Shown piece after piece: positions 35,691 to 47,690 of a stretch of DNA of 64,000 nucleotides. How positions within the stretch are numbered: position 1 is the stretch's first letter; every line of letters starts with the position of its first letter. The DNA is taken from NCBI GenBank assembly GCA_024138025.1, contig JAMXBD010002240.1, forward strand, positions 1 to 64,000. Direction: 5' to 3'. The position numbers and the translations under genes were made by a program. This stretch comes from Combretum micranthum. Its lineage: Eukaryota; Streptophyta; Magnoliopsida; Myrtales; Combretaceae. A model generated the notes under the pieces. That model was not told the DNA's origin. It searched no databases and saw nothing but the letters and a program-made list of their open reading frames with translations.

Positions 35691-36696
35691 ATTGATGAAA
35701 GGCATTGCCTGTATGGAAAATAAAAGGCCTAAGCCCTATGATCAAGTTACGGAGTCTGCAAAAAAGACTCATTACCTTGGGTAGGAGAACAATACCTCTT
35801 TGTGAGGGTAGCCAAAACCCAACAAATGGTGAGGTCGTCACAGAATATTTCATTCTTGATATGCTTGATTCATTCGCTGATACACTTGTTGTGCATGTTT
35901 CATGTGAATGATTTGAATTCACAAGTAGCATCCTTTTTTAGCTTATATACATATGTCTTCTATTTTTTTTTTTTTTCATATGAATATATTTCTCCTGCCT
36001 CGAAATGGTAATAATTATATGTAGTCTTTGCTACCACTTTTGATAAATATTTTAAGGATGCACAACAAAGCTTTACACAAAGATATTACCCCACATAGGT
36101 CACACATCTTGATGAGTCATGCGGGATTACTTTTGCGCACTCTCCTAATGGTATAGTGATGAAATAAAGAACTTAAAACAATTTCTTAAGTGACGAAATT
36201 GATATCGAGCTTTCAAAATCGAAGTAGGTTATAAAGTTATTAATATTGTTACGTTGTTGTATTCAACCATTCATATCATAGGCTGATGAAGCACTATGCT
36301 AGGTTTCAAAATACTTCACATATTGTAGACTTTCCTCCCCCAGTCATTGTCTGTCATAACTGTTTTATCTTTTAGAAAGCTGAAGCACTTTAGGAGGAGT
36401 ATGTCATCTTGACTCCAACTAATTCATTGCTTAGTAGCTATTTGATGATTGATTACCACTCTTTAAGCTAAACGTGTTATATCATGACAAGCTTCAACAC
36501 TAGTGGAAGCTATTTATAGCTTTCCTTAACCAAGGTTTGCCACGTAATGATAATAGTGTTCATCTCCTGGGGTGGTGTGGTAGCTAAGTCTAAGCCTCAA
36601 ATATCATTACCAAAAATGTCCTTAGTAATGATAACTATGCGCTTAGGAGTAGAGCTCGACTTAGTTACATTAGTGCAAAGTAAAATGATGGTGGAA
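35691..36696. other. Non-coding stretch, nothing recognised
   Basis: Short open frames occur (for example 35705-35911), but I recognise no protein family. There is no clear repeat or boundary. It may belong to the decayed retroelement to the right. Confidence 0.5.
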
Positions 36697-38470
36697 TTGC
36701 TTAGAGTCAATGATCTATGTGACTTGTTGTAAAACTTGCATGAATATGAGTTTTGATTATTTATTCATGTCAATGAATGTCAAAATACCACTTAGGCTGC
36801 ATGTAGTATGCACATGCGCTTAGGAAGTAATGCTTTCACTCAGTAGAATCAAGTTATGAAGTAATGACAAATTATTTTGCCTATTGTGTTGCGCATTGGA
36901 GTAGTGCTCTCACTTACTAGCAACAATATTATAAATACTTAGAGTGGTTGATGGGTCACGCTTTGAGCAACACTAGCATTATGTGCCTTATAGGCTTGAT
37001 ACCTGAATAATCAAGTTTAATTGGTCAAGAGGGCATTTCCTAATACTTAATTATTCATGACATGTTGTCAAAGTAGCACTCTACACTATGTTAGATGTGA
37101 CATTGTACTGTCATGTGCTTGAGAGATAATGCTTCCATCAGTTAGCGTGACACAGTTGTATTCATGCACTTAGGAGACTATGCTCTTACTAAGTAAAAGT
37201 AACGTATAAGATATTATGATTATAATTGATACAACGTTTTATATGTTGTTAAGTGTATTAGTATTGTAAGGTTGTTTAGATTCATTTGACCTAAAGGGAC
37301 CTTATGTGTAATTATCATAAATATGAGGCTTGCTTAGACTCAATGATCTAAGGGACCTCTTGTAGAAATTACATAGGAGTGAACCTTACTTAGACTCAAT
37401 GACCTAAGGGACTTCTTATAGAACTTTCATGAGCATGAGACTTATTTAGACTCAATGATCTAAGGGACATTTTTTAGCATGTAATACTTTGGAATAAGGC
37501 TTTTACTTGCCAGTGATAGTATTTAAATGACCACTTTAGAGAAGTATTTGATCGTGTTTAAGCAACGATAGTGATACAGGTATTCAATGCTCGAGATTAA
37601 GAATTTTAATTTTGTTTGTAATGGCCTGGAACTCCGCTCATCGAATTATTGTTTGCTTTGGTGAAGTACCGCATGGTTTTGTCCTTGGTATCAGTTGCTT
37701 CCCAAGAGGTCACCCATCCTGGGAGTGCTCCGTACTACTAAATACGCTTAACTTTAGAATTTTGATGAACTCCAAGCCATTACATCAAAAGGTGACTCGA
37801 TGATTAAAGTTTTACACCTTATATTTGAGAGGTATTTCATATTCTCTTACTTACAGAACTAACGTTCTTGTTCGTTTCTTTATACTGGTCCAAAACCACA
37901 TTAGGTAGGGAGGACATCAGTTCCCCCACTTTTAGGTAGTGAATTGCTCTAATATCGCCTATAACAACTCAGAACTCCACTCACCAAGGTATTATTCTCT
38001 TTGGCGAAATGCCGCATGGTTTTTGTTCTTAGTGTCAGCTGCTTCCCAAGAGGTCTCCCGTCCTGGAAGTGTTCCCTACTAAGCACACTTAACTAAAAGA
38101 CGCCTCAATGATTAGAGCTCAATCACCTTATCTTTGAGGGGTATTGCATAGTTAACCAATGAGATACTTCCCGGCACTTGATTTCCTAGCATAAGTTACT
38201 TGGAAAGTTTTATATTACAACAACTCCAACAAAAAAGTAGCATAATAATAAATTGGCTTAACACTATGCACCTAAGAGACATTACTCATACTAGTTTGCA
38301 GTATATGAGATTGATTTATCACCATGCTCTTAATAGCAAATGCTCTTACTAGTCAGCAGTGATAAAATAATTGATTGTTGTATCATGTGTAATAGAAGCT
38401 TGACGCCTTAGTGTTTCCATCAGTGGATTAAGAGGGTATTTCCCAATATTCAATCACTTATTGCTTGAAG
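36697..38470. repeat. Degenerate direct repeats
   Basis: Two word types recur. One is 'ttagactcaatgatctaagggac' followed by about 40 bases, clearest three times at 37320-37470 and weaker at 36700 and 37275. The other is 'cttaggag..(a)atgctctcact', seen about seven times between 36810 and 38355. In addition, a block of about 90 bases near 37028-37115 recurs near 38430-38510. A Cassandra-like element sits in the middle. Confidence 0.6.
37617..38235 (-). mobile_element. Cassandra-like element with two 5S-bearing LTRs
   Basis: The left LTR is 37617-37919 (TGTAATGGCC to ACATCA). The right LTR starts near 37967 and is less well preserved on its far side. Both contain sequence complementary to plant 5S rRNA: 'cttcccaagaggtcacccat' near 37700 and 'cttcccaagaggtctcccgt' near 38043. 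The 48 bases between carry 'gttcccccacttt' (a polypurine tract on the minus strand) and 'gctctaatatcgcc' (a degraded Met-tRNA site on the minus strand). This fits a Cassandra element in minus orientation, with the 5S segment in sense relative to the element. Confidence 0.75.
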
Positions 38471-38649
38471 CATTGCTGTCTACATAGCTCGGATGTGATA
38501 TCATGGTATGAGAAAAGAAAAAACAAATGAATGAACACATTTCATATTATAATAAGATGATACCATAATAGGTTAAAAAAAAGAAAATATCCTTTATTAA
38601 TAAGGAAACATGCATTGCTTTGCTTATATAAGGAAAAGAAAAAGGTAAG

Positions 38650-40885
38650 GTGAACATTCTACCATAAAAATTAGATTTTTTACTAACATCCCCTTTTGTT
38701 TTACCTCCAAGTCCTTAGCCTCTTTCTTCATATGTCTTTGTTAGTTGCACTATCTTGTTCTTGTTGTCATAAATTCACAAGTAACGGTATTCACATGCCA
38801 TGTTGGGAGTTATGTGTAGGAAGTGGATTACTTTGGATGTCATTGTCTTCAATCATGAGCTCTCCAGTTTGTTTACGATCATTGAATATCTTTTTTAAGG
38901 TCCAGCAATCCATTATAGCATTACCAACTGTTCTATGGAATCTACAAAAATGAGGTTTGCTCTTTTCCTCGGTTGTAGTTAGGTAAGCATTCAACTCTTA
39001 GAAGTATAATATTCTCATCTTGTAATCACTGATCAAGTATTGCATGCCCTTTTCCCATTGAGCATGCCAACCAAAGGGCTTGTGTAGGCCCTTTTGGTTT
39101 GTCACCTCTTGGCTTCTTACTATCCTCAGGGCCTTCGCCTTGGGCTAAGTTAAGAGATGTAGGTCTTTTCACAAACCTCCTAGCATCCCCTTATTGTCTT
39201 GTAATAGAGTTATTGGTTCCTCGTGCATTCTAAATGAGTTTAGTGAAGGAGCATATATTAAAGTTCTCTTAGTGAACAATGTATTCAATGAACATCCCTT
39301 GAATACAAATTTTCACCAATTCCTTTTCATCACAAACATCTTGGATATCCAATGAGCACTCTCTAAAACACTCTATGTAATCCATAAGATGTTCTTTTTC
39401 CATCCGATGTGTCCTCCTTAAGTTAGTAATTGTGACTTGTTCTTAGATCGAAAAGAGCTTTTCCAAGAAAAGTTTGCACATGGTCTCCCTTGAATCAACT
39501 GACCCTAGAGGGAGATTGGCATACAAAGTGCATGCCTTTTCAGTAAGTGATTTAGGGAATTCTTTGAGCTTCAGATTATCATTGAACCCATATACTTTTA
39601 GTGTTTCAATGAACTTTAACAAATGTTCTTTAGTACTCCCATTTTTACCATTGAACCTCATGGATATAAGAGTTACATAATCCTTAGGGTAAGGTATTCT
39701 AGTAATGCATTGATGATGTGGGAGTTTCAAATCCAGTACTCTTGTGGAAGACTTAGTTTAGATTTCCTTCAAGTAGACATCAAAGTTTTTCTTTCTTATA
39801 AAAACTTTCCTTGGTGTAAATATCAATGGTGCTGTTGGTACAGCTAGTGCAGTTAATACCAATGTTGTCAGAACCGGACTGGGGTTTGACCCGAAAAAGC
39901 TAGAGAGTCAGGAGTCGAGGGGTCAAACTGGGATCACGAAAAAGTAAAAATATAAGGGATAATTAATTATGAAAGACCATTATATATGACATCACTGAAT
40001 TAAATATATATTTAGATCAAATTCATTAATTAATTATTAAATAAACATGATATAATGATTATATTTTATATTTTATAATAAAGTATGAATAAATATTTAA
40101 ATTTCTAGTTTTTTTTTTTCATTTTTTGTCTAGGTCAATCGATTTGACCTCTTGGGTCTCTTAGTTCAACAGAGTCAATCAGGGTCTCGCCGGTTCAATG
40201 AAAAAACGAATCTTAGGTGAAACCCGGCCCGGCATTAGTGTTGGTTCCAATCGAAACGACCAGTTTAAGCTAGTTTTGACAACAATGGTTAGTACAATTG
40301 GGGCTTGAGTGAGATTAGAACTAAGTGGGGGAGCGTTTGCACTCAGGTTGGCATGAGAGGGTACACATGAAGACAAAGACCCACCAAGATGGATTCTTGG
40401 ATTGTTCTCTTTGGATATTGGTTGTTGCTCAGCTGCAACTTGTGGTGATGGTGCTTGCACATTCACCCTCTAAAGCATATTCACCTGAATGGTAAGAGCA
40501 AAAGTGAGTTAAGATAAAGAGGAGGTGTCTTGTTGCACATTTAGGGTAGGCTTAACAGGGTTGTACCATGAAGCGCAGCAGCATTGGCAACTATCCCTAG
40601 TACGAGATGAGCAAATGTAGCTAGGAATTAGTTCAAAACCTTAGTGTTCTCCTCCATTGTTCATATCATCCATTCATTACCTTCTTGTATGGCACGCATT
40701 ATCTGTGCTATGTTAGGAATGATGCCTTACGCATCGACGATAGAGTTGGCAGTGACATTAGAGTTGACGTCTTCTAACGCTAACATGTTTGGATAAATCA
40801 AATTGAGATTAGGATTGCTAGCATCTTAACTCGCACTATCATCTGAGTTAGTTTGCCTTCTTCTTGGTGGTGACATCATAACTAT
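38650..40885 (-). pseudogene. Ty3/gypsy gag relic (Tat/Athila-like)
   Basis: On the minus strand it begins MMSPPRRRQTNSDDSAS at about 40880 and then stops and shifts. A proline-rich part (40466-40300) follows. The capsid-like segment at 39730-39443 reads IPYPKDYVTLISMRFNG, then STKEHLLKFIETL, then LKEFPKSLTEKACTLYANLP, a typical retrotransposon gag pattern. The C-terminal part at 38994-38791 reads CRFHRTVGNAIMDCWTLKK, resembling the 'C.FH...GH.T..C..L' segment of Tat gag proteins. A hAT MITE interrupts it at 39860-40287. No protease or pol follows to the left. Confidence 0.75.
39860..40287. mobile_element. hAT-type MITE (428 bp) in the gag relic
   Basis: The terminal inverted repeats are CAATGTTGTCAGAAC and, from the other end, CATTGTTGTCAAAAC. 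The 8-bp flanks are gttaatac (39852-39859) and gttagtac (40288-40295), with one A/G difference. There is no coding capacity. Confidence 0.78.
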
Positions 40886-40889
40886 GTCA

Positions 40890-40925
40890 AGTTCCTTTGT
40901 TCCCTAGTGGAGTTGCCGAAATATA
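40890..40925 (-). other. Likely primer binding site region of the gag-bearing gypsy element
   Basis: The minus strand reads TTTCGGCAACTCCACTAGGG, close to the 'TTTGGCGACTCCACTGGGGA' stretch that follows the 5' LTR in many plant Tat-type elements. It sits just upstream of the gag start. The exact tRNA was not assigned. Confidence 0.5.
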
Positions 40926-41142
40926 GATGTTTGGATTCGAGTGAAGTAGTCATAGCATGTGAGGAGTGAGACACAATAACACGTCAAGAATGATCAAAAG
41001 AGAAGAGAAACAGGCAGGAGGAGTATGCAATTTGAATGTCTCAAATGCACTTGTGATAGATGGAGAAGCTATTAAGTATCAAATCCCAGTAGCAGTAATG
41101 AATAAGTGTTTGATCACTTAAAACAAAGAATTCAGCAACACC

Positions 41143-41767
41143 TAATAGGAACCTCGCCAACCCGTGATGAGAGCCACTATCGTAATCGGGATTGAACCCA
41201 AGGATCATTTGAGAATTCTAATGGAAGCCATGACTTATTGCTTATATGGAGGCAAGAACCTTGGTATAGTCGAAGACACCACAACTGGTGATGGCAAGCC
41301 GATTGATAAGTCAAGAGGGTTGAACGCCACAAGAAATTCCCGATAAGTTTATAAATGAATTCACTCAGGAATTCATAGAAAAACTCTCTAATTTTCATTG
41401 ATCAAAAGATATCTGTCTATGTTACATCACATACATTTATATAGGCTTTAATTAACCTAAAAGCTAAGCTACAATAAATAAGGAAAAATAATCTATTCAT
41501 AACTCCTAGGGATATGTAAAGACAAAATTGACAATAAATAACCTATTAATGACTCATAGGAATATGTAAAGATAAACTTGACAATTAAATAAGAAAATAT
41601 GAAAAGACATAAAAAGAAATCCAAAAAGATACACAAACTTAAATATCCCTAATAAATATAATAAATATCCTTAAGAAAATTATAAATATCACAAAAAGAC
41701 ATAAACGTAAATATGATATATATATATATAATATATATATTGTGTTGACGCTATTCTATCCTCATCA
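41143..41767 (-). repeat. TRIM LTR 1
   Basis: 625 bp. The first bases are TA instead of TG. A pol III B-box-like word, GGTTCAATCC, lies on the minus strand at 41189-41198. Confidence 0.88.
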
Positions 41768-42135
41768 TTCCCCCTTCTCGAAAAAGATCCGTCTCGAATC
41801 TCTAAACTGATGCGAATCATAAGTGACCTGCCTTGAGGCCAAACACCAAAATGCTTGGAAACATTGTTCCTCTTTCTTGAAAAAGTTTCGTTCTTGAATC
41901 TCCAAAATGATGCGAACCACAAGCGACTTGCCTTGAGACACGACACCAATATACTTGGAAACTTCTATCCTAAAAATCTAACCAGATTGATAAGCGACAA
42001 ACCTCAATTTTTTTTCTCTTCCTTTTTTCTCTTTCCTTTTTTTAAACAAAGATACAAGCAGGATATGAACGACTCAAGTTACCTTTAATCGAACTGGATA
42101 TGGATTCTTAGAATACCAAAAGCTCTTATACCAAA

Positions 42136-42756
42136 TGATAGGAACCCCGCCAACCCGTGATAAGACCCGCTATCGTAATCGGGATTGAACTCAAGGATCG
42201 TCTAAGAATTCTGGTGGAAGGCGCGACCCGTTGTCTATATGAAGGCAATAACCTTGGTATAGTCAAAGACGTCATAACTAGTGATGACAAGCCGATTGAT
42301 AAGTCAAGAGGGATGGATGCTACAAAAAATTTTCGATAAGTTCATGAACGAATTCACTCAGAAATTCATAGAAAAAAACTCTCTAATTTTCATTTATCAA
42401 AAGATATCTGTCTATGTTACATCCCATATATTTATATAGGCTTTAATTAGCCTAAAAACTAAGCTACAATAAATAAGGAAAAAGAACCTGTTAAAGACTC
42501 TTAGGGATATGTAGAGACGAAATTGACAATAAACAACTTATTAATTACTCCTAGGAATATGTAAAGACAAACTTAACAATTAAACAAGAAAATATGAAAA
42601 GACATAAAAAGAAATAAGAAAAGACACAAAAACTTAAATATCCCTAATAAATACAATAAATAACCCCAAGAAAATAAGAAATATCCCAAAAAGACATAAA
42701 CTTAGATATGTATAGATTTTTTTTTTTTTTGTATTGACGTTATCCGATCCTCATCA
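42136..42756 (-). repeat. TRIM LTR 2
   Basis: 621 bp, TG to CA. It is flanked on the left by the primer site at 42120-42134. Confidence 0.9.
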
Positions 42757-43132
42757 TTCCCTCCTTCTAAAAAATGATTTGTCCTTGAATCTCCAAACTA
42801 ATGCGAATCACCAGTGACCAGCCTTGAGACCCAACATCAATATGCTTTGAAACATCGTTCCTCTTTCTTGAAAAAGTTTTGCTCTTGAATCTCCAAAATG
42901 ATGCGAACCACAAGCGACCTGCCTTGAGACCCGACACCATTGTGCTTGGAAACTTCTATCCCAAAAATCTAACTAGGTTGATAAGCGACAAATCTCAATT
43001 TGTTTTGTGTCTTAATCTTTTCTTCTTCCCCTCTTTTTTCAAACAAAGATACAAGCAGGATATGAATGACTCAAGTTACCTCTAGTCGAACTGGACATGG
43101 ATTCTTAGAATACCAAAAGCTCTTATACCAAA

Positions 43133-43752
43133 TGATAGAAACCCCGCCAACCCATGACAAGACCCGCTATCGTAATCGGGATTGAACCCAAGGATCGTCT
43201 AAGAATTCTAGTAGAAGCCGCGACCCATTGCCTATATGAAGTTAAAAACCTTGATATAGTCGAAGACATCACAACCGGTGATGGCAAGCCGATTGATAAG
43301 TCAAGAGGGGTGAACGCCCCTGAGAAATTTCTAATAAGTTCATAAACGAATTCATTCAGAAATTCATAGAAAAAACTCTCTAATTTTCATTGATCAAAAG
43401 ATATCTATCTATGTTAAATCCCATACATTTATATAGGTTTTAATTAGCCTAAAAACTAAGCTATAATAAATAAGGAAAATAACCTATTAATGACTCTTAG
43501 GTATATGTAGAGACAAAATTGACAATAAACAACCTATTAATGACTCCTAGGAATATGTAAAAACAAACTTAACAATTAAACAAGGAAATATAAAAAGACA
43601 TAAAAAGAAATATGAAATGACACAAAAACTTAAATATCCCTAATAAATACAATAAATATCCCTAAGAAAATAATAAATATCCCAAAAAAGACATAAACTT
43701 AAATATGTATGTATTTTTTTTTTTTTGTGTTGATGCCATCCGATCCTCATCA
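43133..43752 (-). repeat. TRIM LTR 3
   Basis: 620 bp, TG to CA. It is flanked on the left by a primer site and on the right by the target duplication gcacc. Confidence 0.9.
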
Positions 43753-44159
43753 GCACCTCAATGTTCTTATCTGATTTTTTCTTTCCTCAAATGAGAAGAG
43801 GCTTGGGGAATTTATAGAGTTTGGCCATCAACAACATCTGTTAGATTACATTGACAATCAATGGCCAAGATGAATCCCTTTTAGTGCATGAGCCATAGTG
43901 AGAAGGGTCGGATGACGGATAGGTCGATCCAATCGGTTCTATTCCAAGCCTATTATGCTAAATCTCCCTTGATCAACCCAAAAAAGGATTAGACTTGCTA
44001 GGCCTTGTCACTAGCTCGCAAGTCAAATCCAAATAATTAAATATTAATATTTGTATTTTTAAGCCCATTCACACATAATTCCATGTGTTAAGGAAAATAG
44101 ATGGAATCATAATTATCATAAAGACAAAATAAGATATGGTAAATTGGTTTTATATTAAA

Positions 44160-47100
44160 AAAAGTAATTAAAAAAATCTAAGAGTAATTTTAAAAAATTT
44201 CCCCCCTTCCCCTTCTTATTCTTGCTTTGGAGAATTAAAAAAATGATGGAATCCATAAAAAAATATTATTTTTTTTTTTTTCTTTTTAACCTCCCCTTTT
44301 AAAATATAGAAGAAATAAAATTTAATCTCCTTAATGTTCTCTTCCTCCCAAGCATTAATTTGTCTTCTTACGGCTTTAGCAAAAGCTTTCCCAGTTCCCA
44401 CGGTCGCTGTCACTCAAGGCGCCTTTCCACCGCTATTCACGATACCTTTGTCGGAAAATTTTTTTACCCATCAATTTTCTATTTTACGGGTACATCCCAA
44501 CCATATTTTAATAACGTATCCTAATATTTTATTATATACTAATTATATACTATCATATAACATAAATTTAAAACTTTTTAAAGGCTATTGGATCCATCTC
44601 GAAACTATAATTAATATTTGAAAAACTTAAATCGAATTTCAAAGCATAACCTACTAAATCATTATTTTAATTCTAACGTAATTAAATTATGTATACTTCA
44701 AAACACAAATTGCATTACAATTATCCATGTTATAAACTATAGAATCGATTTCTAAGGCCTTGCCAGGTTGAATAGTTTGAACAGTGATTACAATAAAACA
44801 CATGTTATATACCCCTTTAAGCTTTACTTAATTTTTTCTATTTTAGCATTTTGCATTTTGTAAAACTAGTTGTACAAGATCACTTGATCTTACTTTTGTC
44901 ATGACATTACAAAGTTTGGTTAAATTATGATTTTATTAACTCAGATCTACATCTACATCGACTCCCCCGTAGAATCACGTGTCGAATCTCAAAACACCAT
45001 GTTACTGACACCGATCTCCAGCTGTTCCCGTTCAGCTCCCTGCCCGTCTTTGTACTGACCGTTCCGCTTGTTAAACTATTAAAATAAAAAAAAAAAGTAG
45101 AAAAAAAATAAATAAATAAAGGACGACAGCAAACAAGTGCAATGTTCTTGGACAGAGTTTAGCACATGAATGAGCCAGATGCAGATCTAGTCAAAGTTGT
45201 TAAAGGTCAAAAGTGTGTTAAAGGTAAACTAACCCTAGCTCAAAAACATATTATATATCATGAATGTGAAATTAAATATTATCATTAACTAATGTAATTT
45301 AAATCATCTTAATATTCTTCCTCAAGCTGGAGTATATGTGTGTGTATATGTATATGTATGTATGTTCGGAGAAAACACCCTAATTCCTAATCATGATAAT
45401 AAACAAAAAAACCTGACTAACAAGCATTCGAATGGATTATTACATATACATATACACACACATATCATGTATAAATCATAATTGTAATAAAGTAAATAGT
45501 ACCAAAGCAATATATATAAAAATTTCATACATATCATGTATAAATCCTGATTTTTAAACATTATATTGATAATTATTTCATTTAGATCTTAAATAAGTAA
45601 TTATTATTATTACTTATTCTAAACATAAGATTATTTCGTGAAAAGTGATTGTACTTTCTTCAATTACTAATACTGATTATAATAAAAAGCAAAACATAAA
45701 ATAGGTAATTGAATATTAAAAAAAAATCAACTAATGTAGGAAAGAGATGTTGGCTAAAACATTGAGTAGTAAATAGAGAGAGGCAGTTTGATGGCTAAAG
45801 AAAGAATGCAAAATATAATTCAATAAGGAAGTGTGACATCTCAAATATATAAGAAACAAAATCACGTTTTATCTAACTTATCTAAATGGTATAATAATAA
45901 TTATAATAATAAAAATAATACCTTTCGAAAAATATTACAACAAACTAATATAGGCTTAAAATAAATAAATAAATAAAAATTGGTCGATTACACCCAAAAT
46001 TTTCATTAAAAAAGTTATTAAAGAAATAAGTCTTGCAAAGCCTTCATACACAACTCAAAAAAAAAAAAAAGATCAGTTATAAACAAATAATATAAAAAAT
46101 AAACAACATGATTTTGTAAAAACTTTGTTGATAAAAATGGTACAATTTACATCATCCAATTAAAAAATGTTTTTTGGATTTCAAAAATTAATATAAAAAA
46201 AGCTAAAATCTTTAAAATTATTCTGGACAAAGTATAAAGCAATTCCAACAACAAATTTCTAAAACAATCGTAAAGAGAGCCAATACAAAGAAATTATGTA
46301 AACAGTCTCAGGTTTAACAATGTATGTAGAAAGTGTCATCCAATCTAAAGCTTGATTCATGATAATTGATATATCTAGCCTCCACTGTTGGATTTGATTA
46401 ATTCATAAGGCTTTTTGGTAGCCAATTAAGTAACTCATTGTTTAACTCTCTCCTATTTTAATTAGTTTAGCTTTATTTTGGAATACGTATAAATTTTAAA
46501 ATAATAGTAAGCATCCTCTTAAAGAAATCACAGAGAAAACAAAGAGTTCCTTAATAATTAGATTTTTTTATATTGATATTATCTTGTGCAAATATAAAAA
46601 TAAAATATTAGGAGTAAAAAAACGATGTGGCTATTAGGACTTGATATACGAACCAAACGAATTAGGCCAATCCATGGATTAAACAGGCCAGAAATTCTTG
46701 GTCCTAGCACGTCTATGTAAGCTCATGAGCTAAACAGGTAAAGTGAAGATCTTTTCTTATCTTTAAATTTTTATTTTTTTATATTAATTTGTGTAGAAGT
46801 TTAAACGTTTAAATATTATAGGGTTTATATAAAATGATTAATTTTATTACTATTTAAATTAATTTTATATAAATACAAGTTTTTAAAATAATTTATTAAA
46901 AATATACTTAATAAAAATATTATGATACATATGATGCGTGCATAATCCACCATCTTTATGACGTATGATAAATTATCTTAATATATCATCGTATGATTAT
47001 TTTTTATTTAAAACTTTGTTTGGTTCTTGGGTCTGTTTGGATTGTCTGTTTTTCATCTGTATCTATATCTTTTTTAAAATGATATGTGTAAATATATCCG

Positions 47101-47690
47101 ATTTGCATCTAAATTTTATCTATATTTGTTCTATTTGATCTTTTATGAGAACTGTCAACTTTTTTTATCTATATCTATTTTTTGAAAATAATTTATTAGA
47201 AAAAAGTTTGAAAAAGTGTCTGTATCTGCCGAAAAAAACCAAAACAAATAGACCCTTAAACTTCTCTTTTCTTTTAAGTTTGGCTCATGGGCCAGTCCGG
47301 CCCTCACGGACTCTCCCTCTTTGAATCGCAGATTCTGTAAGGCGTGCCATATTAAATTTTAGGAGTGCAAATTTTGTATGGTATCCATAGTCTCACTTCA
47401 GGAATACGACACAAAATAAGTGCTTTTTAAAACTTAAAATGCTTGGTAGCAAAATGTGGCAGTAGAAAGGACAAGTAAAGAAAAGACGTACTTTTGACAG
47501 CTCATAAAGCAGTAACAACGACAAGACTAGGACGGATATTTCGGCAAACGTTCGAGCCAGATCAAGACACCCTTCTTCTCCATCTCGATAAATCAAAACA
47601 CCATCATCTTCCTTTTTATTCTCTTTTTTCCGGTGTTCACTGTCATCTTCTCGTTTAGGTCACCATAGACATTTCAAATTCAGCTTACAT
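44160..47690. other. AT-rich intergenic DNA with little recognisable content
   Basis: Low-complexity A/T runs are frequent. Two G/C-richer patches, at 44385-44450 and 44955-45075, might be remnants of host sequence. A minus frame at 44216-44413 includes GTGKAFAKAVRRQINAWEEE, and a minus frame at 47393-47596 has hydrophobic runs. I recognise neither. A small MITE lies at 47029-47255. Confidence 0.5.
47029..47255. mobile_element. Small MITE (about 227 bp)
   Basis: The ends GGGTCTGTTTGG and, from the other side, GGGTCTATTTGT are inverted repeats of a type common in plant MITEs. The flanking bases (ctt and tta) do not form a clear duplication, so the superfamily is uncertain. Confidence 0.5.

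Larger units (their letters stand above)
41143..43752 (-). mobile_element. TRIM retrotransposon array: LTR-internal-LTR-internal-LTR
   Basis: Three LTRs of about 620 bp (41143-41767, 42136-42756, 43133-43752) alternate with two internal regions of about 370 bp. The LTRs run T(G/A)ATAGGAACC to CCTCATCA on the + strand. A minus-strand Met-type primer site (TTTGGTATAAGAGC) touches the left side of LTRs 2 and 3, and a polypurine tract (GAAGGGGGAA on the minus strand) touches the right side of LTR 1. A single target duplication, acacc (41138-41142) and gcacc (43753-43757), surrounds the whole array. The internal regions have no coding capacity. Confidence 0.9.
40926..44100 (-). mobile_element. Presumed 5' LTR of the gag-bearing gypsy element, split by a TRIM array
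   Basis: It lies directly upstream (minus sense) of the primer-site-like region. On the minus strand near 43815 it has CTCTATAAATTCCCCAAGCC, a good TATA-box context. The right end is not defined, and no matching 3' LTR was found to the left, so length and identity are inferred. Removal of 41143-43752 leaves about 560 bp or more. Confidence 0.4.

Noticed and set aside
35705..35911. Plus frame of 68 codons after the NBS-LRR end
   Set aside because: It overlaps a minus frame of similar length, follows a Cassandra-like LTR fragment, and matches nothing I recognise.
37690..38120. 5S rRNA genes
   Set aside because: The similarity is partial and diverged, lies within LTR-like sequence with a polypurine tract and primer site, and fits a Cassandra-like element.
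41164..41346. Gene encoding a 60-residue protein, repeated three times
   Set aside because: It lies antisense in each TRIM LTR. Openness in three young copies is not evidence of coding. Kept only as part of a finding.
47393..47596. Minus frame of 67 codons with hydrophobic runs
   Set aside because: No family resemblance, no neighbouring exon with splice signals, and composition typical of chance frames in A/T-rich DNA.
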